Below, one piece after another: positions 43,795-52,036 of a stretch of 64,000 nucleotides of DNA (position 1 is its first letter; each line of letters begins with the position of its first letter). Under the pieces are notes generated by a model. That model worked only from the letters and a program-made list of their open reading frames with translations, had not been told where the DNA came from and did not search any database. A program made the translations under genes and the position numbers. The stretch spans positions 205,997-269,996 of the forward strand of contig NZ_LUHJ01000061.1 in the NCBI RefSeq assembly GCF_001597745.1. Direction: 5' to 3'. The stretch comes from Anabaena sp. 4-3 (GTDB lineage Bacteria; Cyanobacteriota; Cyanobacteriia; Cyanobacteriales; Nostocaceae).

Positions 43795-45303
43795 ATGCCT
43801 TTTCCTAGATCCAGTGGCGTTTTGCTGCATCCTACTTCGTTCCCCAGTCGATTTGGTATCGGAGATTTAGGCTTAGAAGCCTACAAGTTTATTGATTTTC
43901 TCAGAGAAAGCTACCAGCAGTATTGGCAAGTCTTACCTTTAGGCCCTACTGGTTACGGTAATTCTCCTTATGCTTGTTATTCAGCATTGGCAGGAAATCC
44001 GATGCTGATTAGTCCTGAACGATTACAAGAACAGGGTTTTTTATCAGAGGAGGACTTTGTTAATTTACCAGAATTTGATGCTTGTAAAGTAGATTATGAC
44101 CGAGTTATCTCTCTGAAGACTGAGCTTTTAAAAAAAGCTTGCCAGAATTTTCAAGTTAAAGCCACTCCTTTACAACAAAAAGAGTTTTCTGGTTTTTGTC
44201 ACAGTAAAGCTTATTGGTTAGATGATTACGCTTTATTTATGGCGTTGAAAGATGCCCATCATGGCACAAGTTGGCATACTTGGGAAGCGGAATTGGTGAA
44301 GCGAGAACCGCAAGCCATTGAGCAAGTCAGACAACAACTAAAGGCTGAAATATTTTACTATAAATTCGTTCAATATGAATTTTTCCGTCAGTGGTCGGAA
44401 TTAAAAACTTATGCCAATATGAGCGGGGTTTACATTATTGGTGATATTCCGATTTATGTAGCTCAAGATAGTGCTGATGTGTGGGCGCATCCCGATATTT
44501 TTTGTTTAGATGAAGACACTATGCAACCTGCGCTGATGGCGGGAGTTCCACCAGATTATTTTAGTGCTACTGGTCAATTGTGGGGCAACCCGGTTTATAA
44601 CTGGGATGAATTAAAAAAACAAGATTTTCTCTGGTGGTTAGGTCGCTTTGAGGCGATGTTAGATTATGTAGATGTGATTCGCATTGATCACTTCCGGGGA
44701 TTTGAGGCTTTTTGGGCTGTACCCCAAGGTGAAGAAACTGCGATTAATGGCGAATGGGTAAAAGCTCCCGGAGAAGAATTATTTGATGCGATTAAACAAA
44801 AATTGGGTAAGTTACCTGTATTAGCTGAGGATTTGGGGGTAATTACGCCAGAGGTGGAAGCACTGCGAGATAAGTATGAATTTCCAGGGATGAAGGTTTT
44901 ACAGTTTGCTTTTGGTTCTGATCCTGGTAATCCATTTTTACCGTTTAATTACTCGCGTAATTTTGTTGTTTATACTGGCACTCATGATAATGATACTACT
45001 GTAGGTTGGTTTAATTCTGCCAATGACTACGAAAAACAAAACTTGTTGCTTTATTTAGGGTGTGTTAGTCCTGAAGGTATTCACTGGGATTTAATTAGAT
45101 TGGCTTTAAGTTCGATAGCTAATCAAGCGATTATTCCGTTGCAGGATATTTTGGGTTTGGGAACTGAAGCGCGGATGAATTTTCCGAGTGTTGCTGAAGG
45201 TAATTGGGATTGGCGATATGAGCCGAAAGCGTTAACAGAACAGTTAAGCGATCGCTTAAAAATTCTCACTAAACTTTACGGACGGGCTCCTCAAGGCAAG
45301 TAA
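43795..45303 (+). CDS. malQ: 4-alpha-glucanotransferase (amylomaltase, GH77)
   Basis: The 502-residue product is full-length GH77. It opens with RSSGVLLHPTSFPSRFGIGDLG and WQVLPLGPTGYGNSPYAC; the nucleophile Asp is in VIRIDHFRGFEAFW, the acid/base Glu in LPVLAEDLGVITPEV and the third Asp in YTGTHDNDTTVGW. The enzyme disproportionates maltooligosaccharides during glycogen turnover in the cytosol. It starts at the ATG at 43795, and no other carbohydrate gene is adjacent. It is convergent with the RodZ-like gene, with a possible shared hairpin between. Confidence 0.95.
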   Translation: MPFPRSSGVLLHPTSFPSRFGIGDLGLEAYKFIDFLRESYQQYWQVLPLGPTGYGNSPYACYSALAGNPMLISPERLQEQGFLSEEDFVNLPEFDACKVDYDRVISLKTELLKKACQNFQVKATPLQQKEFSGFCHSKAYWLDDYALFMALKDAHHGTSWHTWEAELVKREPQAIEQVRQQLKAEIFYYKFVQYEFFRQWSELKTYANMSGVYIIGDIPIYVAQDSADVWAHPDIFCLDEDTMQPALMAGVPPDYFSATGQLWGNPVYNWDELKKQDFLWWLGRFEAMLDYVDVIRIDHFRGFEAFWAVPQGEETAINGEWVKAPGEELFDAIKQKLGKLPVLAEDLGVITPEVEALRDKYEFPGMKVLQFAFGSDPGNPFLPFNYSRNFVVYTGTHDNDTTVGWFNSANDYEKQNLLLYLGCVSPEGIHWDLIRLALSSIANQAIIPLQDILGLGTEARMNFPSVAEGNWDWRYEPKALTEQLSDRLKILTKLYGRAPQGK

Positions 45304-45355
45304 GGAAAGAAGAGGGAGCGGGGGACATAGATATTTTTGATTCCCCTGCTTTCCT
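45303..45355. terminator. Intergenic hairpin between convergent malQ and RodZ-like gene
   Basis: AGGAAAG (45303-45309) pairs with CTTTCCT (45349-45355), and GGGGA pairs with TCCCC inside. The stem is long but imperfect and lacks a clear T-run, so terminator function is tentative. Confidence 0.35.
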
Positions 45356-45375
45356 AAATCTTCCAATTGATTGGT

Positions 45376-46188
45376 TTATTCAGGTTTAGCAGCAGCAATT
45401 TTAATTTCTTCAGCTTTACCAACTTCTCCCATTTGCTTGGCTGCTTGCTGATTCACACTCATCAGTACGCCACCAGCATTATTAGTTTTGATTGTCAATT
45501 GTTCTTGCGCTTTCCAAACGCGACGCGCTCCTTGGGGTAGAATCCCCTCAAATTCGGTTTTACCATCAGCTACTACCCGAATCCAAGAGGCTGCGGTTAA
45601 AGTCACACCAATCTGTACTGATTGATTGTCTTTGTTATCTGTGAGGCGATCGCTCACAGGTATGGTTCTGGTTAACTGCTTGACTGGCGTTGATTGTCTT
45701 GTCACTAATCTGTCTGGCTCAACGCTGGGTTGAATGTTGCTATTATTTGCTGTAATTGCAGTCTTGTTCAATAACTGAGACAAACTGTTGACAGCACAGA
45801 CAATCAAGACTATGTATACCAAGTAAAGATGAATAGGACGTAATTGATGAATTGACTTAGTTTTTCCTACAGATGGCAGATTGACTATTTGATAACCAAC
45901 AGGAAAATTACTAGCAAATTCCGCGCCCTTGAAGCCAACTGCATCAGCAAACTGTCTAATCAAGCCTTGAATATAAATTGGTTCTGGCAAATCTTCTAAA
46001 TTCCCTTCTTCTATCGCTTGTAATAGTCGCCGGGGAATTCTCGTATGGGCGACCATTTCATCGAGAGATAGACCAAGTTGTTGACGTGCAGCAGATAATT
46101 TACTACCCATTTCGGCTAGTTTTTCGGCTCTTTGTTGTTCTAGCGAAGGTTTTGGTAGGTCATTCTTTTTAAAATTTAGCCATTTCAT
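45376..46188 (-). CDS. RodZ-like helix-turn-helix membrane protein
   Basis: The 270-residue product has an N-terminal HTH_25 domain (about 24-95; LGLSLDEMVAHTRIPRRLLQAIEEGNL, IYIQGLIRQFADAVG), one membrane segment (about 123-142; IHLYLVYIVLIVCAVNS), a disordered linker and a C-terminal DUF4115-like beta domain (SWIRVVADGKTEFEGILPQGARRVWKAQ). RodZ couples MreB to the wall-synthesis machinery. The order of domains matches, but cyanobacterial HTH_25 proteins are diverse. It overlaps the upstream pseudouridine synthase gene by 4 bp (ATGA-type), indicating translational coupling. Confidence 0.8.
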   Translation of the reverse strand: MKWLNFKKNDLPKPSLEQQRAEKLAEMGSKLSAARQQLGLSLDEMVAHTRIPRRLLQAIEEGNLEDLPEPIYIQGLIRQFADAVGFKGAEFASNFPVGYQIVNLPSVGKTKSIHQLRPIHLYLVYIVLIVCAVNSLSQLLNKTAITANNSNIQPSVEPDRLVTRQSTPVKQLTRTIPVSDRLTDNKDNQSVQIGVTLTAASWIRVVADGKTEFEGILPQGARRVWKAQEQLTIKTNNAGGVLMSVNQQAAKQMGEVGKAEEIKIAAAKPE

Positions 46189-46973
46189 GTTTTTCTACAC
46201 TCCTTACCCCAATCTTGAATAGGTATGTCTTTGGTCTGAATTTGTAAATAGCGAATTTCGTCATCTTGAAGAAAACGATATTGACCTTCTCGTAATAAGG
46301 GTTTTTGTGGTTGTTGTAATTGAATCGAACCAATTGCAGTTCGATGTAACTTGATCACTGGATAACCTAACTGTTCTGCGATACGGCGAATTTGGCGGTT
46401 TCTTCCCTCCTGCAAAACAATCTCTAAACGACTATTTTTAGCAAAACTTTCTAGGAAGCTTACCTTGGCCGGACGGGTTTTTCTCCCATCTAGAAGCACA
46501 CCCCGCCGCCACTTTTCTAGCACTGCTTCCGGGGGATGACCTTGTACTAGAATTTGATAAGTCTTAGGAATACTGTGACGTGGATGGGTGAGTTTAAATG
46601 TTAATGCTCCATCATTAGTCAGTATTAACGCGCCTGTAGAATTGATATCTAAACGACCAACGGGATGAATACCATAACCTTGACGTAAGTTTTCCGGTAA
46701 TAAATCCAAGACTGTCTTTCTCCCTTGGGGATCGTCACAGGTGGAAACTACACCCAGGGGTTTGTTTAACAACACATATACAAGAGTTGGACGATTGTCA
46801 GCCGCTACTGGCCGACCATCAACAGTGATTTTATCCTTTTGGGGGTCAACTTTTTGTCCCAATTGTGCTATCTCACCATTTACCCGCACGCGCGATCGCC
46901 GAATCATTTCTTCGGCTTCTCGACGTGAAGCAATGCCCAACTCAGACAGAACTTTTTGTAATCTCGCCTCCAT
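46185..46973 (-). CDS. rluB: 23S rRNA pseudouridine synthase, RluB/RsuA family
   Basis: The 262-residue product has an N-terminal S4 RNA-binding domain (RLQKVLSELGIASRREAEEMI) and the RsuA/RluB catalytic core with the Asp in HPVGRLDINSTGALILTNDG, then GRNRQIRRIAEQLGYPV. It isomerises specific uridines in rRNA; distinguishing RluB from RluE or RsuA by eye is not certain, although the presence of the S4 domain and the length favour RluB. It starts at the ATG at 46973 and overlaps the RodZ-like gene by 4 bp. Confidence 0.88.
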   Translation of the reverse strand: MEARLQKVLSELGIASRREAEEMIRRSRVRVNGEIAQLGQKVDPQKDKITVDGRPVAADNRPTLVYVLLNKPLGVVSTCDDPQGRKTVLDLLPENLRQGYGIHPVGRLDINSTGALILTNDGALTFKLTHPRHSIPKTYQILVQGHPPEAVLEKWRRGVLLDGRKTRPAKVSFLESFAKNSRLEIVLQEGRNRQIRRIAEQLGYPVIKLHRTAIGSIQLQQPQKPLLREGQYRFLQDDEIRYLQIQTKDIPIQDWGKECRKT

Positions 46974-47116
46974 GTATAAATTACTGGTAATAATTTCAAA
47001 GTTTTAAATATTCATCAGCTTGGCATTTTGTGGTAAATAGCCATCAATGCTACAGTTAAACCTTGTTTAAGTTCAGTTGGTTACTGAGCAAATACCCAAC
47101 CCATGAGAGTGGTTAA

Positions 47117-47830
47117 ATGCCAGAGAAAAATCCCAAAATTAGAAGTTTAAACAAAATCCGCATCATTACAAACATACTGACAACAGCACTGAAGGTATGG
47201 TTAAGAACACAAGTCAGCCAAGTATCTGAGCTAGAAGTCGAGATTAAAGCTAGCGATCGCCAACTTCTCTCCGGTTGCATTCCTTGGGTTTCCATCTTCG
47301 CCACTCATGCTGTCTATCAAGGTCTCCATATTAACCAAATTAAACTAGGAGCAGAGAATATTCAAATCAATATCGGCCAAATACTCAAAGGTCAACCACT
47401 GCAATTGTTGCAAGTAGTACCCGTAGTTGGCGAACTGATCATAGAAGAGAAGGATCTGAATGCCTCCCTCTCATCTGAACTATTATTAAGTGCTTTAAAT
47501 GATCTACTCGTTAAACTTTTACCAGATAATTGTCCAGATGCCAAGTCTATTTTTTGGCAAAAGATTATTCTGAAAAATCAACAAATCTCTCTCATAGCCA
47601 CCCTCACATCTGTAGGTAAATCTATACCTTTAGAAATAAGTTTCTACCTAGAATTGCTGAGGGGACAAGAGTTACAACTCTCGCAAATTCAAGTCATACA
47701 AAATGGCGTATTACTATTAACAAGTAGTGATAATTACAATTTTCATCTTGGCTCAGATGTCAATATCGCAGAACTCAGCCTGACACCAGGTAAGTTAGTT
47801 TGTCGCGGACAAGTTAACGTTAATCCGTGA
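47117..47830 (+). CDS. DUF2993-family (LmeA-like) protein
   Basis: The 237-residue product fits DUF2993: KVWLRTQVSQVSELEVEIKASDRQLLSGCIPWVSIFATHAVYQGLHINQIKLGAENIQIN, with the LSG-then-V-aromatic pattern. The related mycobacterial LmeA binds phospholipids in the envelope; cyanobacterial members are uncharacterised. No signal peptide is visible, so secretion is doubtful. The ATG at 47117 is the start. It is convergent with cdsA, and a palindrome and repeat array separate them. Confidence 0.75.
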   Translation: MPEKNPKIRSLNKIRIITNILTTALKVWLRTQVSQVSELEVEIKASDRQLLSGCIPWVSIFATHAVYQGLHINQIKLGAENIQINIGQILKGQPLQLLQVVPVVGELIIEEKDLNASLSSELLLSALNDLLVKLLPDNCPDAKSIFWQKIILKNQQISLIATLTSVGKSIPLEISFYLELLRGQELQLSQIQVIQNGVLLLTSSDNYNFHLGSDVNIAELSLTPGKLVCRGQVNVNP

Positions 47831-47925
47831 TCGGAGTGGGGAATGGGAGCAGGGGAGGCAGGGGAGGCAGCCGCGTGGGCGGGTTTCCCGACTTGAGCGG
47901 ACTGCCGTCAGCAGGGGGAGAATAA

Positions 47926-47953
47926 CTAATGACTAATGACTAATGACTAATGT
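47926..47953 (+). repeat. Heptamer tandem repeat TAATGAC
   Basis: Three to four copies upstream of the palindrome at 47956. Confidence 0.85.
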
Positions 47954-47955
47954 AC

Positions 47956-48011
47956 GGGCGGGTTTAGAGAGAATTATCATGGCTCTACAGATTATCTGGT
48001 AAACCCGCCCC
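47956..48011. repeat. Palindromic repeat, GGGCGGGTTTA arms
   Basis: GGGCGGGTTTA (47956-47966) and TAAACCCGCCC (48001-48011) are perfect inverted copies, flanked by GTAC and CTAC, and lie between two TAATGAC arrays. Confidence 0.75.
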
Positions 48012-48013
48012 TA

Positions 48014-48067
48014 CTGACTAATGACTAATGACTAATGACTAATGACTAATGACTAATGACTAATGAC
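48014..48067 (+). repeat. Heptamer tandem repeat TGACTAA, 7 copies
   Basis: Runs to the stop codon of cdsA (minus strand, 48068-48070). Confidence 0.9.
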
Positions 48068-48958
48068 TCACTTATCCGCTACCAGTGGCAAAATAAGCGT
48101 CACGAAATAGTAAACTAAAGGAGCTGTAAAAATATAACTATCGGTACGGTCTAAAATACCACCGTGTCCAGGGATTAATTGTCCTGAATCCTTTACGCCA
48201 GCATCACGCTTAAGCATTGATTCAGTGAGATCGCCCAACAGACTAGCCAAGCCAATGACTAAACCGAGTGTGACACCAGTAAGTAAAAATTTGGGTAACT
48301 GAAGATAATAAGAGCCAGCAAGAGCAACGGCTAAACTAGCACTCATTCCAAAGACTGCGCCTTCAACAGTTTTCTTGGGACTAATATCAGAAAGACGAGT
48401 TTTACCAAAGAATTTACCGAAAAAATACGCGCCAATATCTGCCGCCCAAATACACAAGAAAGTCAACAGCGTGATTGTCAATCCTTGTGGTAGAGCATTG
48501 ATATTTGTGACAGCGAGGATATCTGTCCAGGTTGTAGGCCAGTTGCCAGCGAAAGGAAGATTGTTGATAGCTGTACTACCAATTGCGCGTAACCTTACCC
48601 AGTAACTCGGTAAGTAACCCACATAAAACAGCCCCATAATGGAAGCGGAAACATCGGCAATAGTTGCCATTTTTGGCTGAAACAGCAGGTAAAAACAAAT
48701 AACTGTGCCAGCTATAGGCATGACAGCATCAGCTAAAGTACCATTCAGGTTAGAAATTCCCAGCAAAACTAGACTAAGGAAAAGGGTCGTTTTGGCAGCT
48801 GGTAAAATACCTCTGGTTCGCACCAAATCAAAATATTCCTGTTGTCCCAAAAAAACGACAACAGCAAGCATGATAGTAAAGTACCAACCCCCCAACAAAA
48901 CAGCACTTAAGGCAAGGGCGATCGCAACAATTCCACTAATAATCCGAGACCAAGGCAT
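48068..48958 (-). CDS. cdsA: Phosphatidate cytidylyltransferase (CDP-diacylglycerol synthase)
   Basis: The 296-residue product has about eight membrane segments and the C-terminal CdsA signature SMLKRDAGVKDSGQLIPGHGGILDRTDS, including the conserved K-D, HGG and D-R residues. It makes CDP-diacylglycerol from phosphatidic acid and CTP in the membrane, for phosphatidylglycerol synthesis, essential for thylakoids. The start is the ATG at 48958. Upstream, GGGGAGCAG-type tandem repeats separate it from cbiT on the same strand. Confidence 0.93.
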   Translation of the reverse strand: MPWSRIISGIVAIALALSAVLLGGWYFTIMLAVVVFLGQQEYFDLVRTRGILPAAKTTLFLSLVLLGISNLNGTLADAVMPIAGTVICFYLLFQPKMATIADVSASIMGLFYVGYLPSYWVRLRAIGSTAINNLPFAGNWPTTWTDILAVTNINALPQGLTITLLTFLCIWAADIGAYFFGKFFGKTRLSDISPKKTVEGAVFGMSASLAVALAGSYYLQLPKFLLTGVTLGLVIGLASLLGDLTESMLKRDAGVKDSGQLIPGHGGILDRTDSYIFTAPLVYYFVTLILPLVADK

Positions 48959-48988
48959 AGAAATATTTAATACTGGGGGAAGGGAAAC

Positions 48989-49096
48989 AAGAAGGGGGAG
49001 CAGGGGAAGCAGGGGGAGCAGGGGAGCAGGGGAGCAGAGGAAGCGGAGGAAGAAATTCTTTAAGAGTCCCCAGTCCCCAGTCCCCAGTCCCCAGTC
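48989..49096 (-). repeat. GGGGAGCAG and CCCCAGT tandem repeats
   Basis: GCAGGGGGA/GCAGGGGA units (48989-49050) followed by AGTCCCC units (49066-49096), reaching the stop of cbiT. Confidence 0.85.
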
Positions 49097-49097
49097 C

Positions 49098-49712
49098 CTA
49101 GTCTAGTTTCTCACCACTGAGGATAAAAATGGGATCAACGGCGGCAAAGGTTTGAGAAAAACCTCGTTTCTCTAAGCGGTTAACCGCCGACTGCACAACT
49201 TCCACATTTCTAGCTTGTAATTGGGCAAAGCTTTGAGAAATAGCATACAGGCTTTCTAAATTGCTGGCGGTGGTGACTACTCTGCCTGATGATGGTAAAT
49301 AATGCCATACTGCTTGCAAAATTTCTTGAATGGCTCGTCCTCCCTCCAGACAAACACGATGGGGAGCAACCTTGAGGTCGTGTAGACATTCTGGTGCGCT
49401 ACCTTCAATCACTTCCACATTTGTCACCCCAAAGCGATCGCAGTTACGTTTAATTAAGTTGGCAACTTCTTCATCCCGTTCTATGGCAATAATCTGACCC
49501 TTGGGACACAATAACCCCACTTCTACCGGAATTGTACCTGTTCCTGCGCCAATATCCCACAACACAGAATCAGGTTCTAGTCGTAGCTGAGATATCAACA
49601 GCAACCTAATTTCGCGCTGGCTAAAAGGTATGCCTGGCAAATGCTCGAACAATTCATCGGGAATACCAGGAGTGACATAAGGCCAAAGTTGGGAAGGCAT
49701 AGAACTATACAT
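49098..49712 (-). CDS. cbiT: Precorrin-6Y/cobalt-precorrin C15 methyltransferase-decarboxylase, CbiT type
   Basis: The 204-residue product opens with MPSQLWPYVTPGIPDELF and GIPFSQREIRLLLISQL and carries the SAM loop DIGAGTGTIPVEVGLL and IAIERDEEVANLI, typical of CbiT. It methylates C15 and decarboxylates the corrin ring in cobalamin synthesis. The companion CbiE is not adjacent. An ATG at 49700 is an alternative start four codons further on; neither has a strong ribosome site. A second cobalamin gene lies at the left edge of the window. Confidence 0.88.
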   Translation of the reverse strand: MYSSMPSQLWPYVTPGIPDELFEHLPGIPFSQREIRLLLISQLRLEPDSVLWDIGAGTGTIPVEVGLLCPKGQIIAIERDEEVANLIKRNCDRFGVTNVEVIEGSAPECLHDLKVAPHRVCLEGGRAIQEILQAVWHYLPSSGRVVTTASNLESLYAISQSFAQLQARNVEVVQSAVNRLEKRGFSQTFAAVDPIFILSGEKLD

Positions 49713-49790
49713 TTATACTAAGGATATCAGCTTGTCTCATTTGGCAAGACACACTTTATAAGTTTTTGCAGCGTAGCGTTATCAGCCATC

Positions 49791-50713
49791 ATGATGATTG
49801 GAGAAACATTAAATGCTCGCTACGAGATTAAACAACAGTTAGGCAAAAAAGCCGGACGGCGGACGCTACTAGCTAGGGATGTAGTCACTGGTGAATTAGT
49901 AGTTGTCAAGTTGCTTTCTTTTAGCAGTGATTTTGAATGGGATGATCTCAAGTTGTTTGAGCGTGAGGCAGAAACTCTTAAATCTTTGTCTCATCCTTTA
50001 ATCCCACGATATTTAGATTATTTTGAGGTAAACTCACCCAAAATTAAAGGATTTGCCCTAGTACAGAGTTATATCTCAGCTTCAACTTTAGAGCAATATA
50101 TACAAAGTGGTAGAACTTTTACCGCAGCTGAGGTTAAACAAGTAGCCAAAGCCGTTTTAGAAATTTTGATATATTTACACGGGTTACATCCGCCTGTAAT
50201 TCACCGTGATCTTAAACCTAGCAATATTTTATTGGGCGATCGTTCTGGTAATGATGTCGGTCAAGTTTATTTAGTTGATTTCGGTTCGGTACAGACGGCT
50301 TTGGCGACAGAAGGCGGAACAAGAACTGTAGTAGGAACTTACGGTTATATGCCGCCTGAGCAATTTGGAGGGCGTACAGTACCAGCTTCTGACCTTTATA
50401 GTTTAGGCGCAACGCTAATTTACTTGCTTACAGGTACTCACCCGGCTGATTTACCCCAAAAGGATTTTTGTATTCAGTTTGAGTCAGTAGGTAATCTCAG
50501 TCCAGGCTTGACACGTTGGTTAAAGTTGATGACTCAACCGAGTTTAGAAAGGCGATTTAGTTCGGCGAGTATTGCTCTGCAAGCTTTAGACGAGTCGCCA
50601 GCAGCAATAGATATTAGTAGTTTAGCTGTTACCCAACCTGTTGGGAGTAAGATTCAACTCACCAAAGATTGGGATTACTTAGAAGTTTTCATCCCGCCAG
50701 TTGGGTTTCATCC
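49791..50713 (+). pseudogene. Ser/Thr protein kinase gene, 5' part, interrupted by a TnpB element
   Basis: The frame encodes a complete protein-kinase domain: Lys40 in VVVKLL, VIHRDLKPSNILL (catalytic Asp140), VDFGSVQTA and GTYGYMPPEQFGGR. After VFIPPVGFHP the host sequence stops at 50713; the frame then runs 79 bases into the inserted element to a stop at 50792, adding about 25 foreign residues. The gene's true end lies at 52037-52535. Joining 50713 to 52037 restores one frame of 473 codons reading GFHPSMVFTGLFAIAW across the junction. The kinase domain may still be made and active, but without its membrane-domain tail. It starts at the ATG ATG at 49791. Confidence 0.85.
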
Positions 50714-50860
50714 GATTCAAAAAAGCTCACAAATGCTCACAAGTGCCAGCTTTTTCTTCCTGCTTCTTCCTAGAAGTGTCGGCACTATCTAGTCCACAGG
50801 CTAACACGACTAATCTAGTCGCTTGTTGACAGAGATTGATGGCAGCATTGACATCTCTGT
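50714..50860 (-). ncRNA. Candidate omega-RNA region at the element's right end
   Basis: In characterised TnpB elements the guide RNA comes from the 3' end of tnpB through the right end, with its guide taken from the flanking DNA. Here the tnpB stop is only 13 bp from the right end, so the RNA would overlap the coding sequence. The guide would begin GGATGAAACCCAACTGGCGG, i.e. the kinase gene itself. The 5' limit given is a guess. Confidence 0.3.
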
Positions 50861-51920
50861 CACCCTCCCAGCCACAGTGTTCACATTGAAACACTCTTTG
50901 CGACAATGACAGAGATGATTTTTGCTCTCCACAACTAGAGCAAGTTTTACTACTGGGATAAAATCTATCCACAATTACCAACTTACTACCGTATAGTTGT
51001 GTTTTATATTCTAGCTGCCTACGAAACTCATAAAATCCCATATCAGCAATAGCTTTAGCTAACTTCCCATTCGCCAACATACCAGAGACATTCAAATCCT
51101 CTATCCCTATCAGAGCGTGGTTTTTGCTGATATAGGTGGTGATTTTATGTAATGTATCTTTCCTGATGTTGGCTATTTTTTGGTGTAGCCTAGCGATTTT
51201 GATTTTATATTTTCTATAATTACTTGAACTCTGTTGTTTATGACGGTTCAAGTATTGCATTCTGGCTAGTTTCGATTCATACTTTTGATAACTCTTTACG
51301 CCATCGAATATTTCTCCTGTGGATAATGTCGCTAAATGATTGATACCTAAATCAACGCCTACAAACTCTTGTGTTTTAGGTGTTGTGGAAGTTTCTACTT
51401 CTATTTTCCAAGAGATAAACCACTGATGAGCTTGTTTACTGATGGTGACTGATTTGGGTTGATATCCTGTGGGTAAATCTTCGTAAGTTTTTAGCCATCC
51501 AATCACAGGTAATCTGACTTTACGGGTGTCAATCTTAATTGCACCATCTAGGGTAAAACTATCGTGTCTGCCTTTTTTCTTGAATTTAGGAAAGCCTTTG
51601 GTTTTGTGGAAAAAACATTTAAAAGCATCTGATAGGTGTCTCAATGCGTATTGGGGGGCGCATTTCGATACTTGATAGTACCAAGGATGAGTAGATTTAA
51701 TTGATGCTACTAACCATTTATGTAAATCTATGGCTGTGGGGAATTTGATTTGGTCTTGGTAGGGGCGAACGGCCGTTCGCCCGTACTTGTTATGTTGGAG
51801 TAGTTGCTGACACAATGCTAAACCTTGATTCCAAGCATGTCTGGCTACTCCGGCGTGTTGTGCTAGTAGTAGTCGTTGTTTTCGCTTGAGTTTTAGTTGT
51901 GTCTTAAATCCTAGTAGCAT
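50727..51920 (-). CDS. tnpB: TnpB, RuvC-type RNA-guided nuclease of the IS200/IS605 family
   Basis: The 397-residue product is full length. The RuvC residues are present: Asp190 in VGVDLGINHLATL, Glu274 in IGIEDLNVSGM and Asp354/Asp356 in GDRDVNAAINL, with a zinc ribbon (Cys327, 330, 346, 349 in CSSC and CEHC). TnpB proteins cut DNA next to the transposon's target motif, guided by an RNA from the element's right end, and help keep the element. Residues about 47-54 (GRTAVRPY) are encoded by an inserted palindromic repeat (51763-51782). The ATG at 51920 is the start. A catalytically intact TnpB with an intact right end is likely functional. Confidence 0.92.
   Translation of the reverse strand: MLLGFKTQLKLKRKQRLLLAQHAGVARHAWNQGLALCQQLLQHNKYGRTAVRPYQDQIKFPTAIDLHKWLVASIKSTHPWYYQVSKCAPQYALRHLSDAFKCFFHKTKGFPKFKKKGRHDSFTLDGAIKIDTRKVRLPVIGWLKTYEDLPTGYQPKSVTISKQAHQWFISWKIEVETSTTPKTQEFVGVDLGINHLATLSTGEIFDGVKSYQKYESKLARMQYLNRHKQQSSSNYRKYKIKIARLHQKIANIRKDTLHKITTYISKNHALIGIEDLNVSGMLANGKLAKAIADMGFYEFRRQLEYKTQLYGSKLVIVDRFYPSSKTCSSCGEQKSSLSLSQRVFQCEHCGWEGDRDVNAAINLCQQATRLVVLACGLDSADTSRKKQEEKAGTCEHL
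51763..51782. repeat. Perfect 20-bp palindrome inside tnpB
   Basis: GGGCGAACGG followed by its exact complement CCGTTCGCCC. GTAGGGGCGAACGGCCGTTC-type units are common intergenic palindromes in these genomes; here one sits in frame within tnpB. Confidence 0.8.
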
Positions 51921-52036
51921 GATGCTATTCTACAGCCAAATCCCGACATCATCACCACATACATCAGTTGTGTCACCTAGATTAAATGTGAGTATTTGTC
52001 AGCAATAGTTAGCAAATAATTAACTAGCTACTAACC

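Larger units (their letters stand above)
50714..52036 (-). mobile_element. TnpB-only IS200/IS605-type element, 1323 bp
   Basis: Boundaries follow from restoration of the kinase frame. On the minus strand the left end follows TTGAG (52041-52037), close to the TTGAT target of ISDra2, and begins GGTTAGTAGC. The right end holds a subterminal hairpin (AAAAAGCT 50720-50727 with AGCTTTTT 50748-50755) with two GCTCACAA copies in its loop. There is no target duplication, as expected for single-strand transposition of this family. No tnpA (Y1 transposase) is in the element or window, so mobility would need TnpA from elsewhere. Ends could shift by 1-2 bp because CC/GG is shared. Confidence 0.85.

Noticed and set aside
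48014-48067. Regular arrays that could suggest a CRISPR
   Set aside because: The units are 7-9 bp with no spacers; they are short tandem repeats typical of these cyanobacteria.
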